Positions 9,501 to 17,542 of a stretch of DNA of 20,345 nt are shown here, one piece after another. A program made the position numbers and the translations under genes. The notes beneath the pieces were generated by a model, which made no database searches, was not told where the DNA came from, and saw only the letters and a list, made by a program, of their open reading frames with translations. This DNA comes from a virus: the IMG/VR virus record IMGVR_UViG_3300025806_000294, positions 1 through 20,345 of that record; one strand, 5' to 3'. The first letter of the stretch is position 1. Each line of letters opens with the position of its first letter.

Positions 9501-10190
9501 TTAAATAAACCTACGAGGACCACCGCCACCAGATTGCTTCATTCGTTGTTGACGATTCAAAGCTGCTCTTTGGTACGGACTAACTTGTTCTTGTCCTGAA
9601 CCTTTAAGTGCAAGGCTTGGGCCTTGTTGTATTTGTGCTTGCGGCTGTGGTTTCATCAAGCCAATTGCACCTTGAGCTGCTATGGTTTTAGCAGTGTCAC
9701 TTGTCAAGGCTTCTTTGCCTTTAGCCATAGCAGCATTAGTCATAGCACCTACCTTACTAGCACCTATTTTACTACCCATAGTACCTGTGTGTGCAATACC
9801 AGTGGAAGTGTTTATAGCTGCTCCGGGTAGTACTGATTGAATACCTACTGGTGCTGCCATAGAAGATGCTGCTGGCGCTGCCAGTGCTGTAGGTGCTGCC
9901 AGTGCTGTAGGTGCAGCCCCCATGCCTGCTACGCCTGCGCCTGATATACCTGTTGTCATTACGGGAGCTACTGCTCCTGTTGCTGCTCCTGCTGTACCAG
10001 CTCCTACTGCTCCTGCTGTACCAGCTCCAGCTCCTGCTGCACCACCTATACCCATCATCGGTGCTGCTATTGGCGCTAGTAGTCCAGCACCTAGGCCCAT
10101 AAGAGCTCCTTTCTTTCTATCTTCTGGGTTAGCCAAAGCACCTAATGCTGCCCCACCTAACGCTAATGTTGCCATAGTTGCAAAACTCAT
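9501..10190 (-). CDS. Gly/Ala-rich ejection-type protein
   Basis: The 229-residue product is dominated by Gly and Ala. It opens with a hydrophobic stretch (MATLALGGAALGALA, residues 6-20), then NPEDRKKGALMGLGAG, an arrangement I know from phage DNA-transfer/ejection proteins. Residues 45-115 are a low-complexity glycine-zipper-like region including two copies of PTALAA (94-105). The C-terminus is basic and polar with a Gln-rich stretch (181-190) and ends in GGGGPRRFI. Such segments can insert into membranes. The start overlaps the stop of the cupin gene by four bases (ATGA), which suggests translational coupling. Function is inferred from composition and from its place among ejection genes; P22 gp7 is a possible functional analogue but I claim no homology. 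Confidence 0.75.
   Translation of the reverse strand: MSFATMATLALGGAALGALANPEDRKKGALMGLGAGLLAPIAAPMMGIGGAAGAGAGTAGAVGAGTAGAATGAVAPVMTTGISGAGVAGMGAAPTALAAPTALAAPAASSMAAPVGIQSVLPGAAINTSTGIAHTGTMGSKIGASKVGAMTNAAMAKGKEALTSDTAKTIAAQGAIGLMKPQPQAQIQQGPSLALKGSGQEQVSPYQRAALNRQQRMKQSGGGGPRRFI
9874..10032 (-). repeat. Short tandem repeats in the Gly/Ala-rich gene
   Basis: Two copies of an 18-bp unit (encoding PTALAA) lie around 9881-9918, and two copies of a 24-bp unit occur at about 9985-10008 and 10009-10032. They sit inside coding sequence and keep the reading frame. They probably arose by slippage and account for part of the low complexity of the protein. Confidence 0.7.
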
Positions 10191-10672
10191 ACGTCTACTC
10201 CTAGTAATTTGTAGTTTGGCTCTTCGAGGCCAATAGAAGAATACGAGGGAGCTGTTACTTCCTCTTCTAGTTTGTCTAGGTTTTCTTCACTTTTAATTGT
10301 TGTTATGTGTACGTTAAGAATAACCGAATCTTCTAACGCATAAAATGCTCTTTTAGAACCTGCAGGTGCAGCCCAAGTACTAGGGGCTGTTATTATCTTG
10401 CGACCTTTTTCAGAAACAACAGACATACTTCCTTTAATTAATGTTATAATATGGGGGTGCCTATGTAATGCACCTGTAATAACCATACCCTTAGGTACAC
10501 TTAACTCTCTTCCATATAAACATAAATCGTTAAAGTCTTTTATAGGGTCTGTAAAGTAATGATTAAGACCTGTTTGATCCATGTTATCTTCAACTTCTCC
10601 AGACTCTATTGAATCTTTAATAGCTTCTTCTAAATAAGATACACTTGCTTTTAGTTTTAAATCTGTTGTCAT
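10187..10672 (-). CDS. Cupin-fold protein in the ejection module
   Basis: The 161-residue product has a central single-domain cupin (RmlC-like) region, residues about 55-125. VPKGMVITGALHRHPHIITL contains a His cluster (His70, His72, His74) like the metal-binding HxH of cupin motif 1, followed by IKGSMSV and a second-motif region (TWAAPAGSKRAFYALEDSVILNVH, written here as residues 99-122) ending in His122. The usual motif-1 Glu is not obvious, so metal binding is possible but not certain. Residues 1-50 are helical and acidic, and the last 30 residues form an extended tail. Cupin-like proteins do occur beside phage tail genes, but the substrate is unknown. The ATG at 10672 has only a weak ribosome site (AAGGA lies rather far upstream). 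The gene ends inside the start of the Gly/Ala-rich gene. Confidence 0.72.
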   Translation of the reverse strand: MTTDLKLKASVSYLEEAIKDSIESGEVEDNMDQTGLNHYFTDPIKDFNDLCLYGRELSVPKGMVITGALHRHPHIITLIKGSMSVVSEKGRKIITAPSTWAAPAGSKRAFYALEDSVILNVHITTIKSEENLDKLEEEVTAPSYSSIGLEEPNYKLLGVDV

Positions 10673-10697
10673 AGGATTACTTAGGTCCTTAGGAGGT

Positions 10698-11501
10698 TTA
10701 CTTACCCCCTCCTGATTGTTTAGTTATACTACCGAAGTCAATACCACTAAGCATGCTAGATGCATCTCGTAGGTTTTGTCTCGGTGCATCCTGCTCAAAT
10801 TCAAATCGTTCTCTATCAGCATCAATATCTGCTTGACCGTAACCTTCATAACCAGCACCAACATCACGTAGGATTTGACTACCTTTAAGAGATGCGTCTT
10901 GCAAGCTACCTAGCTGTCTAAACATATCACCCTGATAGGCCCTGTTAGAGTCTACCATTCCTTGAAGAGCCTTAGTTCTTGTATCACCTACAGAAGATGC
11001 TAGCTCGCCTGCAGCTGAAGACTTAAGTAAAGCAGCACGGTCACCACCAAAGGCACCTGCATTAACCGCAGCAGTATTAAGTCCAGGGATTGTCTCTTCG
11101 TTAAATTGTTTCATCAGAGGGTTAGTCAAGGCATCCAAGTACTCTCCGGTTCGTGGATCATTCATCGGATCGTAAGCCATTGCATCTTGGAACCTGTCAG
11201 CAGCTGTGCCAGCTAAGGCACCAGCAGAACCCGCAGCCCCACGTTGAGCCTCTAGTCCTTGGACAGAAGCAGCGTCACGTTCAGCTAGTGTACTACCTCC
11301 ATAGAAGTTTTGGGGCCCAAAGCCTTCCATCTGATTTGCATAGCCTAGTTGTTTTTCAAGTATTCGTCTTTGTTCTGGAGAAGGTCCAGTAGTAGAAGTA
11401 CCACCACCACCCTTATAGTTAATCATATAGTTATCAGTAATCGCCCCAACTTCTGCGTCATACTCATTAAACTGTTTAGATCTTTTTCCTTTAAGTTTCA
11501 T
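10698..11501 (-). CDS. Probable virion DNA-ejection protein with AVNAGAFGGDRA motif
   Basis: This 267-residue protein starts with a basic segment (MKLKGKRSK) and a Gly-rich hinge (residues 31-39), then Ala/Gln-rich helical sequence. The stretch LNTAAVNAGAFGGDRAALL (141-159) resembles a motif common in podovirus proteins annotated as DNA transfer or tail-associated proteins (usually AxxAGxxGGSRQG). The C-terminus is Gly/Lys-rich (KQSGGGK). It overlaps the end of the GNAT-like gene by 11 bases, and its start at 11501 is preceded by AAGGATC. It is the first clear member of the ejection set after the tail genes. Function is inferred from the motif and from order; a tail-closure role is a possible alternative. 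Confidence 0.75.
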   Translation of the reverse strand: MKLKGKRSKQFNEYDAEVGAITDNYMINYKGGGGTSTTGPSPEQRRILEKQLGYANQMEGFGPQNFYGGSTLAERDAASVQGLEAQRGAAGSAGALAGTAADRFQDAMAYDPMNDPRTGEYLDALTNPLMKQFNEETIPGLNTAAVNAGAFGGDRAALLKSSAAGELASSVGDTRTKALQGMVDSNRAYQGDMFRQLGSLQDASLKGSQILRDVGAGYEGYGQADIDADRERFEFEQDAPRQNLRDASSMLSGIDFGSITKQSGGGK

Positions 11502-11943
11502 TAGTTGATCCTTTATTTATTGTTGGTTCCCTCAGAGACTTACCTAATACGGTGTATCTATCTGAGTACCCATGTTTCTTTAAGGCTCTTAGCCAACCCT
11601 TTCGACCTATCACTTGCATGTCGTCACAGTCATTAAAGATTGCCCATCGTTCTATGTATTCGACTTCACCTAAAGCTTCCGCTACGCCTTCTCCTGATTC
11701 ACCACCAAGGTAGGTTATTTCACAAGTACGTTTTAGCGGGTAGTCTATGACTTGGGTGACAACAGTAGCAACAAACTTTTCGCCTATAGTCCCTAGCCAT
11801 ATTTGTTTACTACCCGATACAAGCTCTTCGATTACGTGTTCTACTTTACGCTCTCCATATCCGAATCTTAAGGCAGACTCGATGTGCTTTAGGGTTAGTG
11901 CAGGCATATCTTTAAAGTGTTCTTGTGTCCACATGCAAAGCAT
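11491..11943 (-). CDS. GNAT-like small phage protein (T7 gp13-like position)
   Basis: This 150-residue product has the layout of a small GNAT-fold protein family often encoded next to phage tail and internal-virion genes. Residues 1-45 form a helical start; SKQIWLGTIGEKFVATVVTQ (45-64) would be the central strands; and ERWAIFNDCDDMQVIGRKGW (98-117) with ALKKHGYSDRYTVLGKSL (120-137) matches the typical GRxGWxRxLxxxGF block. The acetyl-CoA-binding RxxGxG/A loop is not clear, so enzymatic activity is doubtful. T7 gp13, also encoded before the core proteins, has a similar size and place. The ATG at 11943 has a strong GGAGG a few bases upstream; a second Met (residue 4) is a less likely start. Confidence 0.7.
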   Translation of the reverse strand: MLCMWTQEHFKDMPALTLKHIESALRFGYGERKVEHVIEELVSGSKQIWLGTIGEKFVATVVTQVIDYPLKRTCEITYLGGESGEGVAEALGEVEYIERWAIFNDCDDMQVIGRKGWLRALKKHGYSDRYTVLGKSLREPTINKGSTNET

Positions 11944-11958
11944 ATAGTCCTCCAGTTG

Positions 11959-12348
11959 TTACGGTTTAGTTGGAAACGAGACCTGAGACAACGCAGTTGC
12001 ATCTACTAAGTTAGCAGGTAGATCCCTTAAGGCTTGTCTATATATAGCCCACTCTGTTTTCTTCTCATCAGACAAAGGGCTATCAGGCATCTGAGTCCAA
12101 TCGCTCATCATAAGGTAGGACTCTCTCATCCCTCGTACAGCTCTGTCTAAGGTAGCTTTAGCTTCTGAGGGACTAGTGGTACCCTCAAGGAAGACACCGC
12201 CTATAAAGTACTTATGAGAGGCCTCAGGGGTACCTACGGTATAGCTCTCAGTACCTGAGTGATTATACTCAATGTTTTCTTCGTTACAAATTAAAGTCTT
12301 TTTAATAAGACCTGTATCCGTATCATATACAACGTAGTTAGTACTCAT
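11959..12348 (-). CDS. Phage tail assembly chaperone-like protein
   Basis: The 129-residue product has a C-terminal block MMSDWTQMPDSPLSDEKK (80-97), then W100 and IYRQALRDLP (102-111). This DWTQxPDxPL...WxxYRQxLRDLP pattern is typical of small phage tail-fibre-associated or tail assembly chaperone proteins usually found right after the fibre gene, as here. The N-terminal half is a short beta-rich domain. Its ATG overlaps the stop of the 1140-residue fibre by four bases (ATGA), so the two are probably made together. Inferred role: helping the large fibre fold or trimerise. It might instead be a small structural fibre cap. Confidence 0.75.
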   Translation of the reverse strand: MSTNYVVYDTDTGLIKKTLICNEENIEYNHSGTESYTVGTPEASHKYFIGGVFLEGTTSPSEAKATLDRAVRGMRESYLMMSDWTQMPDSPLSDEKKTEWAIYRQALRDLPANLVDATALSQVSFPTKP

Positions 12349-15300
12349 TTCTTAGTCTCCAATATATCTAACGTAGCATCAATAGCGTTAACACCCCAAG
12401 CAGTTCCGCTTTCTAATACTTTAAAAATCAAAGAAGTTTCTATTCGAGTAGTCCCTGAAGGAGGGGTAGACAAGAAATCAATAATGTGAGCATTAGTGTT
12501 ACGATGAGTCGCTGTTACATTAGAGTTAACTTCTTGGTTAGTCGATAGTAATGTGGTTACATTGTAGTACTTAACCTGAACTGTCACATCAAGCTTACAA
12601 AAGATATTAAACATAGAAACCGAGTTGTTATTATAGGCAGGTTGAAACCAAAGTTTACCTCTAATCCTAGTAGGTGCCCCGGAGTTATTTACATTCAACG
12701 TTACAGGCATAATTTCAGTGTTATCATCCTCTTCATAGTAAGTATTAATAGCCGTCTTAGCAGAAGAAGGTACAGTAACAGCTTGACCTGCAATAGTTAA
12801 AGTATCTACAGATCCATTCTTAATGTAAGCGGTATCCATGTACACACCTGCAGGAACTGACTCACCCCCTACAGTAGTTGGGGTAGTAGTAACAACAAAA
12901 GGATTAGGTGTTGCTAGCTCATCCCAAACGTAACCACCTTGAGAAGCACCTAAAGCCCTAAAATACTTTTTGGTTATAGTCGCCCAGTATATCTGACCTA
13001 AAGACCCTACTGTGCTGCTAGTGGGGCTGTACGGCCCTGTAAGATCAGGGCTAGGTGCTAGGTAAAACCTATCAGCTGCTATGGCAAACTCAGAGCCAGT
13101 AGTAGCATCATTGTATAAACCAAAGCCAGCTACCTTACCAGCCACATCAGTCTTAACTGTAAACTGAGATGTGAGTCCGTCTATAGTAGTAGCTTGAGTT
13201 TCTATGCTAGCTGAGTTTTCACCTACTGTTGTGTTTAAGGTTTGGACAGCGGTTACTGTGCTCCCTAAAGTATCACCATTAGTTGTAACTGTAGTTTCTA
13301 AGGTATCTAAAGCTGAAGCAGTAACATTTACACCGGTAGCAGGGTCATTAACTGTAGACTCTAAAGCAGTAATTTTAGTAGCTGAAGCATTAACCCCATC
13401 ATCCTCGTCGTTAACTGTAGTTTCTATAAGACCTAAAGCAGTAGAAGTAGCCTCTACACCTGTATTTTCGTTATTAACTTTAGATTCTAAAGCAGTAATC
13501 TTATTAGCTGAAGCAGTAACTCCAGATACTTCGTGGTTAACTAATAACTCTACAGTATCTAAAGCGCTAGATACAACATTAAAGCCTGTAGTAGGACTGT
13601 CTATCGTAGCTTCTAGAGAATTAAGTCTATTAGCTGACACTTGGTTACCAATCTCATTACTAGTGACTACAAGTTCTACAGCGTCAATAGCATCAGCGTT
13701 AGCTTGTAAACCTGTTGCAGGGTCAGTTACTGAACTTTGCAGATTACTAATCTTAGTAGTGTGGGCGTTAACACCATCCTCATTATCATTAACTAACAAC
13801 TCTACGGTATCTAAAGCACTAGCTACAACATTAAAGCCTGTAGTAGGACTGTCTATCGTAGCTTCTAAAGCAGTAATCTTATTAGCTGAAGCAGTAACTC
13901 CAGATACTTCGTGGTTAACTAATAACTCTACGGTATCTAAAGCTTCTGAAGTAGCTGTAACCCCTGTAGCAGGATGGTTAACTTTAGTTTCTAAAGCAGT
14001 GATCTTACTAGCTGAAGCAGTGACTCCAGATACTTCGTGGTTAACTAATAACTCTACAACATCTAAGGCATCTGAAGTAGCTGTAACCCCTGTAGTAGGA
14101 TGGTTAACTTTAGTTTCTAAAGCAGTAATTTTAGTAGCTGAAGCAGTAACTCCATCATCATTGTCAGTAACTAATAACTCTACAGCATCTAAAGCGGAAG
14201 AAACAGCAGTAAAGCCTGTAGTGGGGTGATTTATTGTGGCTTCTAAAGCAGTAATCTTACCAGCTGAAGCAGTAACTCCAGTTCCATCAGCATTAACTTT
14301 AGTTTCTATAAGATCTAAGGCATCTGAAGTAGCAATAACTCCTGTAGTTTCGTTATTAACTGTAGATTCTAGAGCAGTAATCTTATCAGCTGAAGCAGTA
14401 ACTCCAGTTCCATCAGCATTAACTTTAGTTTCTATAAGATCTAAAGCTTCTGAAGTAGCTGTAACCCCTGTAGCAGGATGGTTAACTTTAGTTTCTAAAG
14501 CAGTAATTTTAGTAGCTGAAGCATTAACACCGTCTGTCCCATGGTTAACTAATAGCTTTACAACATCTAAGGCATCCGAGGTAGCTTCAACCCCCGTAGT
14601 TTCATCATTAACTGTAGCGTTAAGGGCGGTAATTGCCTGAGCTGCAGCAGAAGAACTACCAGCAGTTACTGTATTTATGGCAGTAATATCTGCAGAGTTG
14701 TCTGCTACCAAAGCACCTAAGCTAGAGTAGTCACCTAACACATCCCAAAAAGAAGTGTTCGTAGGTAAATTACCCGTAGTAGCTGCAGTCGCAATGTAAA
14801 GTTTATCAAGGTAAACAACTTGATCGTTAATAGCGTAGGCAGTTGTGTTGTTATAGTCAGGGACAGCAAGCAGGTCATCTATCTGGTCTTGTAGTGAAAG
14901 AGCAGAAGAAGCAATTGCAGCAGTTCTTGCAGTAGCTTCAGCTGCTAGTTGAGCTGCAGTTACTTTAGCGTTAGCTACAGTTTCTGTTGCGGTTAACCTT
15001 GAAAGCACAGCATCCCCTGAGTAACCTTCAGTGTAACCAGTGAAATCTATAAGGTCACTAATGTTTCCATTACTAGTATTTAAGTTTGTAGTAAGAGTAC
15101 TTAGATTACTAGTCAATGTCGGGATAGTAGCAATCGGAGTAGATAGACTACTAGCTAACTCACTGTCGGTTATAGCACCATTTAGTGTAGTAAGAAGTTC
15201 TCCTGCTGATGCTGACTGACTATCTACATATTGTTTAATAGACTGTTGGGTCGCTAAGGCTGTGTTAGAGTTAGATGCCATATTGTCTTCATCTAGTATA

Positions 15301-15767
15301 CGTGTCACGGTAGTACCAGTAGTTCCCTTAAGACCACCAAACTGTATTGTAGTTTCTACTTTAACACCACCACCCATAACAGTCTCTAAGCATTTAATAC
15401 CCCCAAAGTTTAACTCAGCGGATCCACTAGAGTTTGCTATAATAATTGGAGAGCTATAGGGCCCTCCCATTCTTATCTTAGCAGACCCCCATAATACAAG
15501 GTCTCCGGCACCCGTTTCAGAAACATAGCTGTTATAGCCATCATGGTATATCTTAAGGATATCATTGTATGTGCTCTTAGAACCTACGCCAAAGTTAATA
15601 TCATCACCGGTACTAACATTGATATCACTTCCACCAGTAGAGTTACCTTTAGCTAAATCCTCTGCAAGGGTCGTAGGGGAACCACCAGCTTCTATCTTAT
15701 TAACTTTATTATCTATTTTATCTAACTCACGTTGAGTAGACCTTGCATCGTATTTAATTGGTAACAT
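12345..15767 (-). CDS. Long repetitive tail fibre with lambda-J-like C-terminal domain
   Basis: This 1140-residue fibre protein is modular. Residues 1-30 are a helical start. Residues 60-160 are beta-rich and end in DEDNMASNSNTALATQQSIK (160-178-type linker), frequent in marine phage fibres. Residues 185-300 are coiled coil. Residues 304-347 (YNNTTAYAINDQVVYLDKLY and on to FWDVLGDY) resemble a CBM5/12-like carbohydrate-binding module. Residues 371-832 are 22 units of 21 residues, three heptads each, consistent with a trimeric coiled-coil shaft. Residues 869-996 resemble the DUF1983/central fibre domain of lambda gpJ (VAGFGLYND, SEFAIAADRFYL, NPFVV, VYMDTAYIKNGSV), with about 45 residues inserted at 906-953. 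Residues 1010-1140 form a beta-rich C-terminal domain, likely receptor-binding. The start lies in a TAATG overlap with the hub gene. The inferred job is host recognition at the cell surface. Confidence 0.9.
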   Translation of the reverse strand: MLPIKYDARSTQRELDKIDNKVNKIEAGGSPTTLAEDLAKGNSTGGSDINVSTGDDINFGVGSKSTYNDILKIYHDGYNSYVSETGAGDLVLWGSAKIRMGGPYSSPIIIANSSGSAELNFGGIKCLETVMGGGVKVETTIQFGGLKGTTGTTVTRILDEDNMASNSNTALATQQSIKQYVDSQSASAGELLTTLNGAITDSELASSLSTPIATIPTLTSNLSTLTTNLNTSNGNISDLIDFTGYTEGYSGDAVLSRLTATETVANAKVTAAQLAAEATARTAAIASSALSLQDQIDDLLAVPDYNNTTAYAINDQVVYLDKLYIATAATTGNLPTNTSFWDVLGDYSSLGALVADNSADITAINTVTAGSSSAAAQAITALNATVNDETTGVEATSDALDVVKLLVNHGTDGVNASATKITALETKVNHPATGVTATSEALDLIETKVNADGTGVTASADKITALESTVNNETTGVIATSDALDLIETKVNADGTGVTASAGKITALEATINHPTTGFTAVSSALDAVELLVTDNDDGVTASATKITALETKVNHPTTGVTATSDALDVVELLVNHEVSGVTASASKITALETKVNHPATGVTATSEALDTVELLVNHEVSGVTASANKITALEATIDSPTTGFNVVASALDTVELLVNDNEDGVNAHTTKISNLQSSVTDPATGLQANADAIDAVELVVTSNEIGNQVSANRLNSLEATIDSPTTGFNVVSSALDTVELLVNHEVSGVTASANKITALESKVNNENTGVEATSTALGLIETTVNDEDDGVNASATKITALESTVNDPATGVNVTASALDTLETTVTTNGDTLGSTVTAVQTLNTTVGENSASIETQATTIDGLTSQFTVKTDVAGKVAGFGLYNDATTGSEFAIAADRFYLAPSPDLTGPYSPTSSTVGSLGQIYWATITKKYFRALGASQGGYVWDELATPNPFVVTTTPTTVGGESVPAGVYMDTAYIKNGSVDTLTIAGQAVTVPSSAKTAINTYYEEDDNTEIMPVTLNVNNSGAPTRIRGKLWFQPAYNNNSVSMFNIFCKLDVTVQVKYYNVTTLLSTNQEVNSNVTATHRNTNAHIIDFLSTPPSGTTRIETSLIFKVLESGTAWGVNAIDATLDILETKK
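13272..14657 (-). repeat. 63-bp coding tandem repeat (22 units), 126-bp higher-order period
   Basis: Within the fibre gene, 21-residue units follow one another without breaks. Odd and even units differ: one type reads like GVTASATKITALETKVNHP, the other like GVTATSEALDLIETKVNA or ...ALDTVELLVNHEVS. The true period is therefore partly 42 residues (126 bp). Hydrophobic residues recur at positions 9, 12 and 16 of a unit (I, L, V). Several copies are nearly identical in DNA over about 60-115 bases (for example around 13501-13617, 13801-13900 and 13880-13950), so unequal recombination is likely. Units at the ends (371-391 and 812-832) are more diverged. Confidence 0.93.
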
Positions 15768-17530
15768 TATCTAAACCCTCTTATCCTTCCTTTAATAACA
15801 ATGTTAGAGATTTCCCAAGTGTCCGAATCTCCAGAAGAGCTTACCTTCATAAAAAGGTACCTGCCTGAAGTACGAACAGGGTACTCTTTGTACTCTGAGT
15901 TTACATAAAAAGAATCAGCAGGGTTAAACGTAGGCTCATCATCAATGTTATTTGCCCAACCAATCTGAACTAAAGGATCACCTGACCCGATCTTACCTAC
16001 CCTAACACTTGTAATCTCTTTAATAGAGTAAGGGTCGTCTAAGTCATGAGCTTTGGTCAAAGCGCTAGTTGTATGTGCAGATGCAGACTCGTCTTCAAGA
16101 TAGATAGAGGAACTACTACTAGCTGTAATAACGTGAGGAAATACTCCACTCTCCAGAGCTGCAGAAACGTTAGAAGTTTTCTTACTAAAAACACCTGTTG
16201 AGTAATTGTAAGTAATCTCTACATTAGGTTTTGTATCATTTAAGGGTAAAGACCAAATAACTTCATTGTTCTTTTTATTGTGGTATGCACAAACTTGTGG
16301 GTATTCAGACTCTGAAATATTAGCTAAGATGTAGCGGTTAATACCTTCCCCATCTCCAATACGGGTAACGCTGTTACCATCTGTCATAAACAAACCTCTT
16401 CGTGACAAACCGTAGTTAACCCTGTCTACTGATACTACTGACCTAGCGGACACTGCTCCGACCCCTGAGGTCATAGCGGTTTGATACCCAAAGTAAAAGG
16501 GAGACCCGAGGTAGCTAAGGATAAACATCTGATCATCTGTGTAGATAGCCTTATTCTCACCTAAAGGTACAATGCATTTAAGGGGAGACGATGCTTCTCG
16601 TAACGTAAGACTACCAGCAGCGTTATCGGCAGCAGGTGCCCAATCATCTGGATCGTCCTCTGCAGACCAAGCTACATCATAAGGATGCTCTGTGGTAGCT
16701 TTGTCGTAGTTGACAGCTAGTATGTGTGGGCCTGACTTATCAATAGCTCTTACCCTAGTAAAAGGGCAGTTTGTAATCTGTGTTGTGATTTGAAGATTAG
16801 CACCAGATCCGCCAGAAGCCGAAAGGGTTTGGTTGGCTGTGTAAGTAGTTCCAAAGTTTGTAACTTGTAGTTGAGTAACTACTCCGCTGTTTACACCTGT
16901 AACCTTTGCAGTAAGACCTCCGGTAAAGGTAACAATATTGTTGAGTGCGTAAGAAGACCCACCGCTGGTTATAGTAACACCTGTGGCTTTGTTCAAAGAC
17001 ATTTCAGCAAAGTTCTCATTGTTCTTTTTAATCTTAATAGGACCTGCGTTATCAGCAGCTAGCACCCAAGTACCAAAGTTAGTAAAGGACCAAGCAGATG
17101 CCTCAATTACCCCATCATCCCATACAGAACCACCAGCGTCCCAAACAGTAGACCCGGAGTCCCAAGTAGAAGCTCCAGCTTTTTCTACTAAGTTATAACC
17201 GGAGCCTACTATCTCACCGTCAACTTCAGGTGAGTCTTGTTTGTAACGGTACAGCTTAGTTAAATCACCCGCATAGATTACCTTAGTGCCGTACTCTTGT
17301 ATTGAAGTAAGGCCACGTATAGGCTTGTAGACCCCCACAGAGTTTAAGGGTCTAAGTAAAAAACTATGACCGGGTTTACGCCTAACACCAGTCTCTGTAA
17401 ATTGGAGTCCGTCAACGTCAGCCCAGAAGGGGATGCTTCCATCAAATTTATTTGTTTGCCATCCAGAAAGAATCAGTGGCGTTAAGTCAGCCGGAAAGAA
17501 ACCTCTCGGTGCTCTTGGTGAAGTTGACAT
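15767..17530 (-). CDS. Tail hub / DNA stabilisation protein, P22 gp10-like beta-propeller
   Basis: This 587-residue protein resembles the tail hub proteins of short-tailed phages (P22 gp10 packaged-DNA stabilisation protein and relatives), which sit below the portal and hold the fibres or needle. Typical features are the N-terminal WQTNKFDGSIPFWADVDGLQ (24-43), the GVRRKPG turn (48-54), repeated beta blades such as GENKAIYTDDQMFIL (324-338) and YGLSRRGLFMTDGNSV (373-388), and a C-terminal beta domain ending at IKGRIRGFR. Two inserts stand out: three W-D-x-G units at 123-140 and a Gly/Thr/Ser-rich beta domain at about 178-250 with a VTITSGGSSY...VVTQLQVTNFGTTY pattern seen in other phage surface domains. 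The family size is nearer 470, so the inserts account for the excess. The ATG at 17530 has GGAGA upstream. Confidence 0.82.
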   Translation of the reverse strand: MSTSPRAPRGFFPADLTPLILSGWQTNKFDGSIPFWADVDGLQFTETGVRRKPGHSFLLRPLNSVGVYKPIRGLTSIQEYGTKVIYAGDLTKLYRYKQDSPEVDGEIVGSGYNLVEKAGASTWDSGSTVWDAGGSVWDDGVIEASAWSFTNFGTWVLAADNAGPIKIKKNNENFAEMSLNKATGVTITSGGSSYALNNIVTFTGGLTAKVTGVNSGVVTQLQVTNFGTTYTANQTLSASGGSGANLQITTQITNCPFTRVRAIDKSGPHILAVNYDKATTEHPYDVAWSAEDDPDDWAPAADNAAGSLTLREASSPLKCIVPLGENKAIYTDDQMFILSYLGSPFYFGYQTAMTSGVGAVSARSVVSVDRVNYGLSRRGLFMTDGNSVTRIGDGEGINRYILANISESEYPQVCAYHNKKNNEVIWSLPLNDTKPNVEITYNYSTGVFSKKTSNVSAALESGVFPHVITASSSSSIYLEDESASAHTTSALTKAHDLDDPYSIKEITSVRVGKIGSGDPLVQIGWANNIDDEPTFNPADSFYVNSEYKEYPVRTSGRYLFMKVSSSGDSDTWEISNIVIKGRIRGFR

Positions 17531-17542
17531 ATGTTTCTCCTA

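Noticed and set aside
9911-10102. Leu-rich plus-strand frame that looks like a membrane protein
   Set aside because: It is the complement of GCT/CCT-type repeats that encode Ala, Gly and Pro in the ejection protein; the Leu runs follow from that.
10673-10697. Partial palindrome around CCTTAGG between the 267- and 161-residue genes, considered as terminator or operator
   Set aside because: The arms are short, there is no T-run on the minus strand, and the gap is only 25 bp within a continuous gene series.
13204-14640. Long plus-strand open frames (341 and 134 residues) opposite the fibre repeats
   Set aside because: They are antisense to the 63-bp coding repeat. A stop-free antisense frame in one unit is stop-free in all units, so length here is no evidence of coding. 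No ribosome site or family resemblance was seen.
13272-14657. Regularly spaced repeats as a CRISPR array
   Set aside because: The period is 63 bp with no unique spacers, the reading frame is kept, and the repeats encode a coiled coil.
12345-15767. Diversity-generating retroelement target in the fibre
   Set aside because: No reverse transcriptase, template repeat or C-type-lectin-like C-terminus is visible. The repeats are in the shaft, not in a variable tip.
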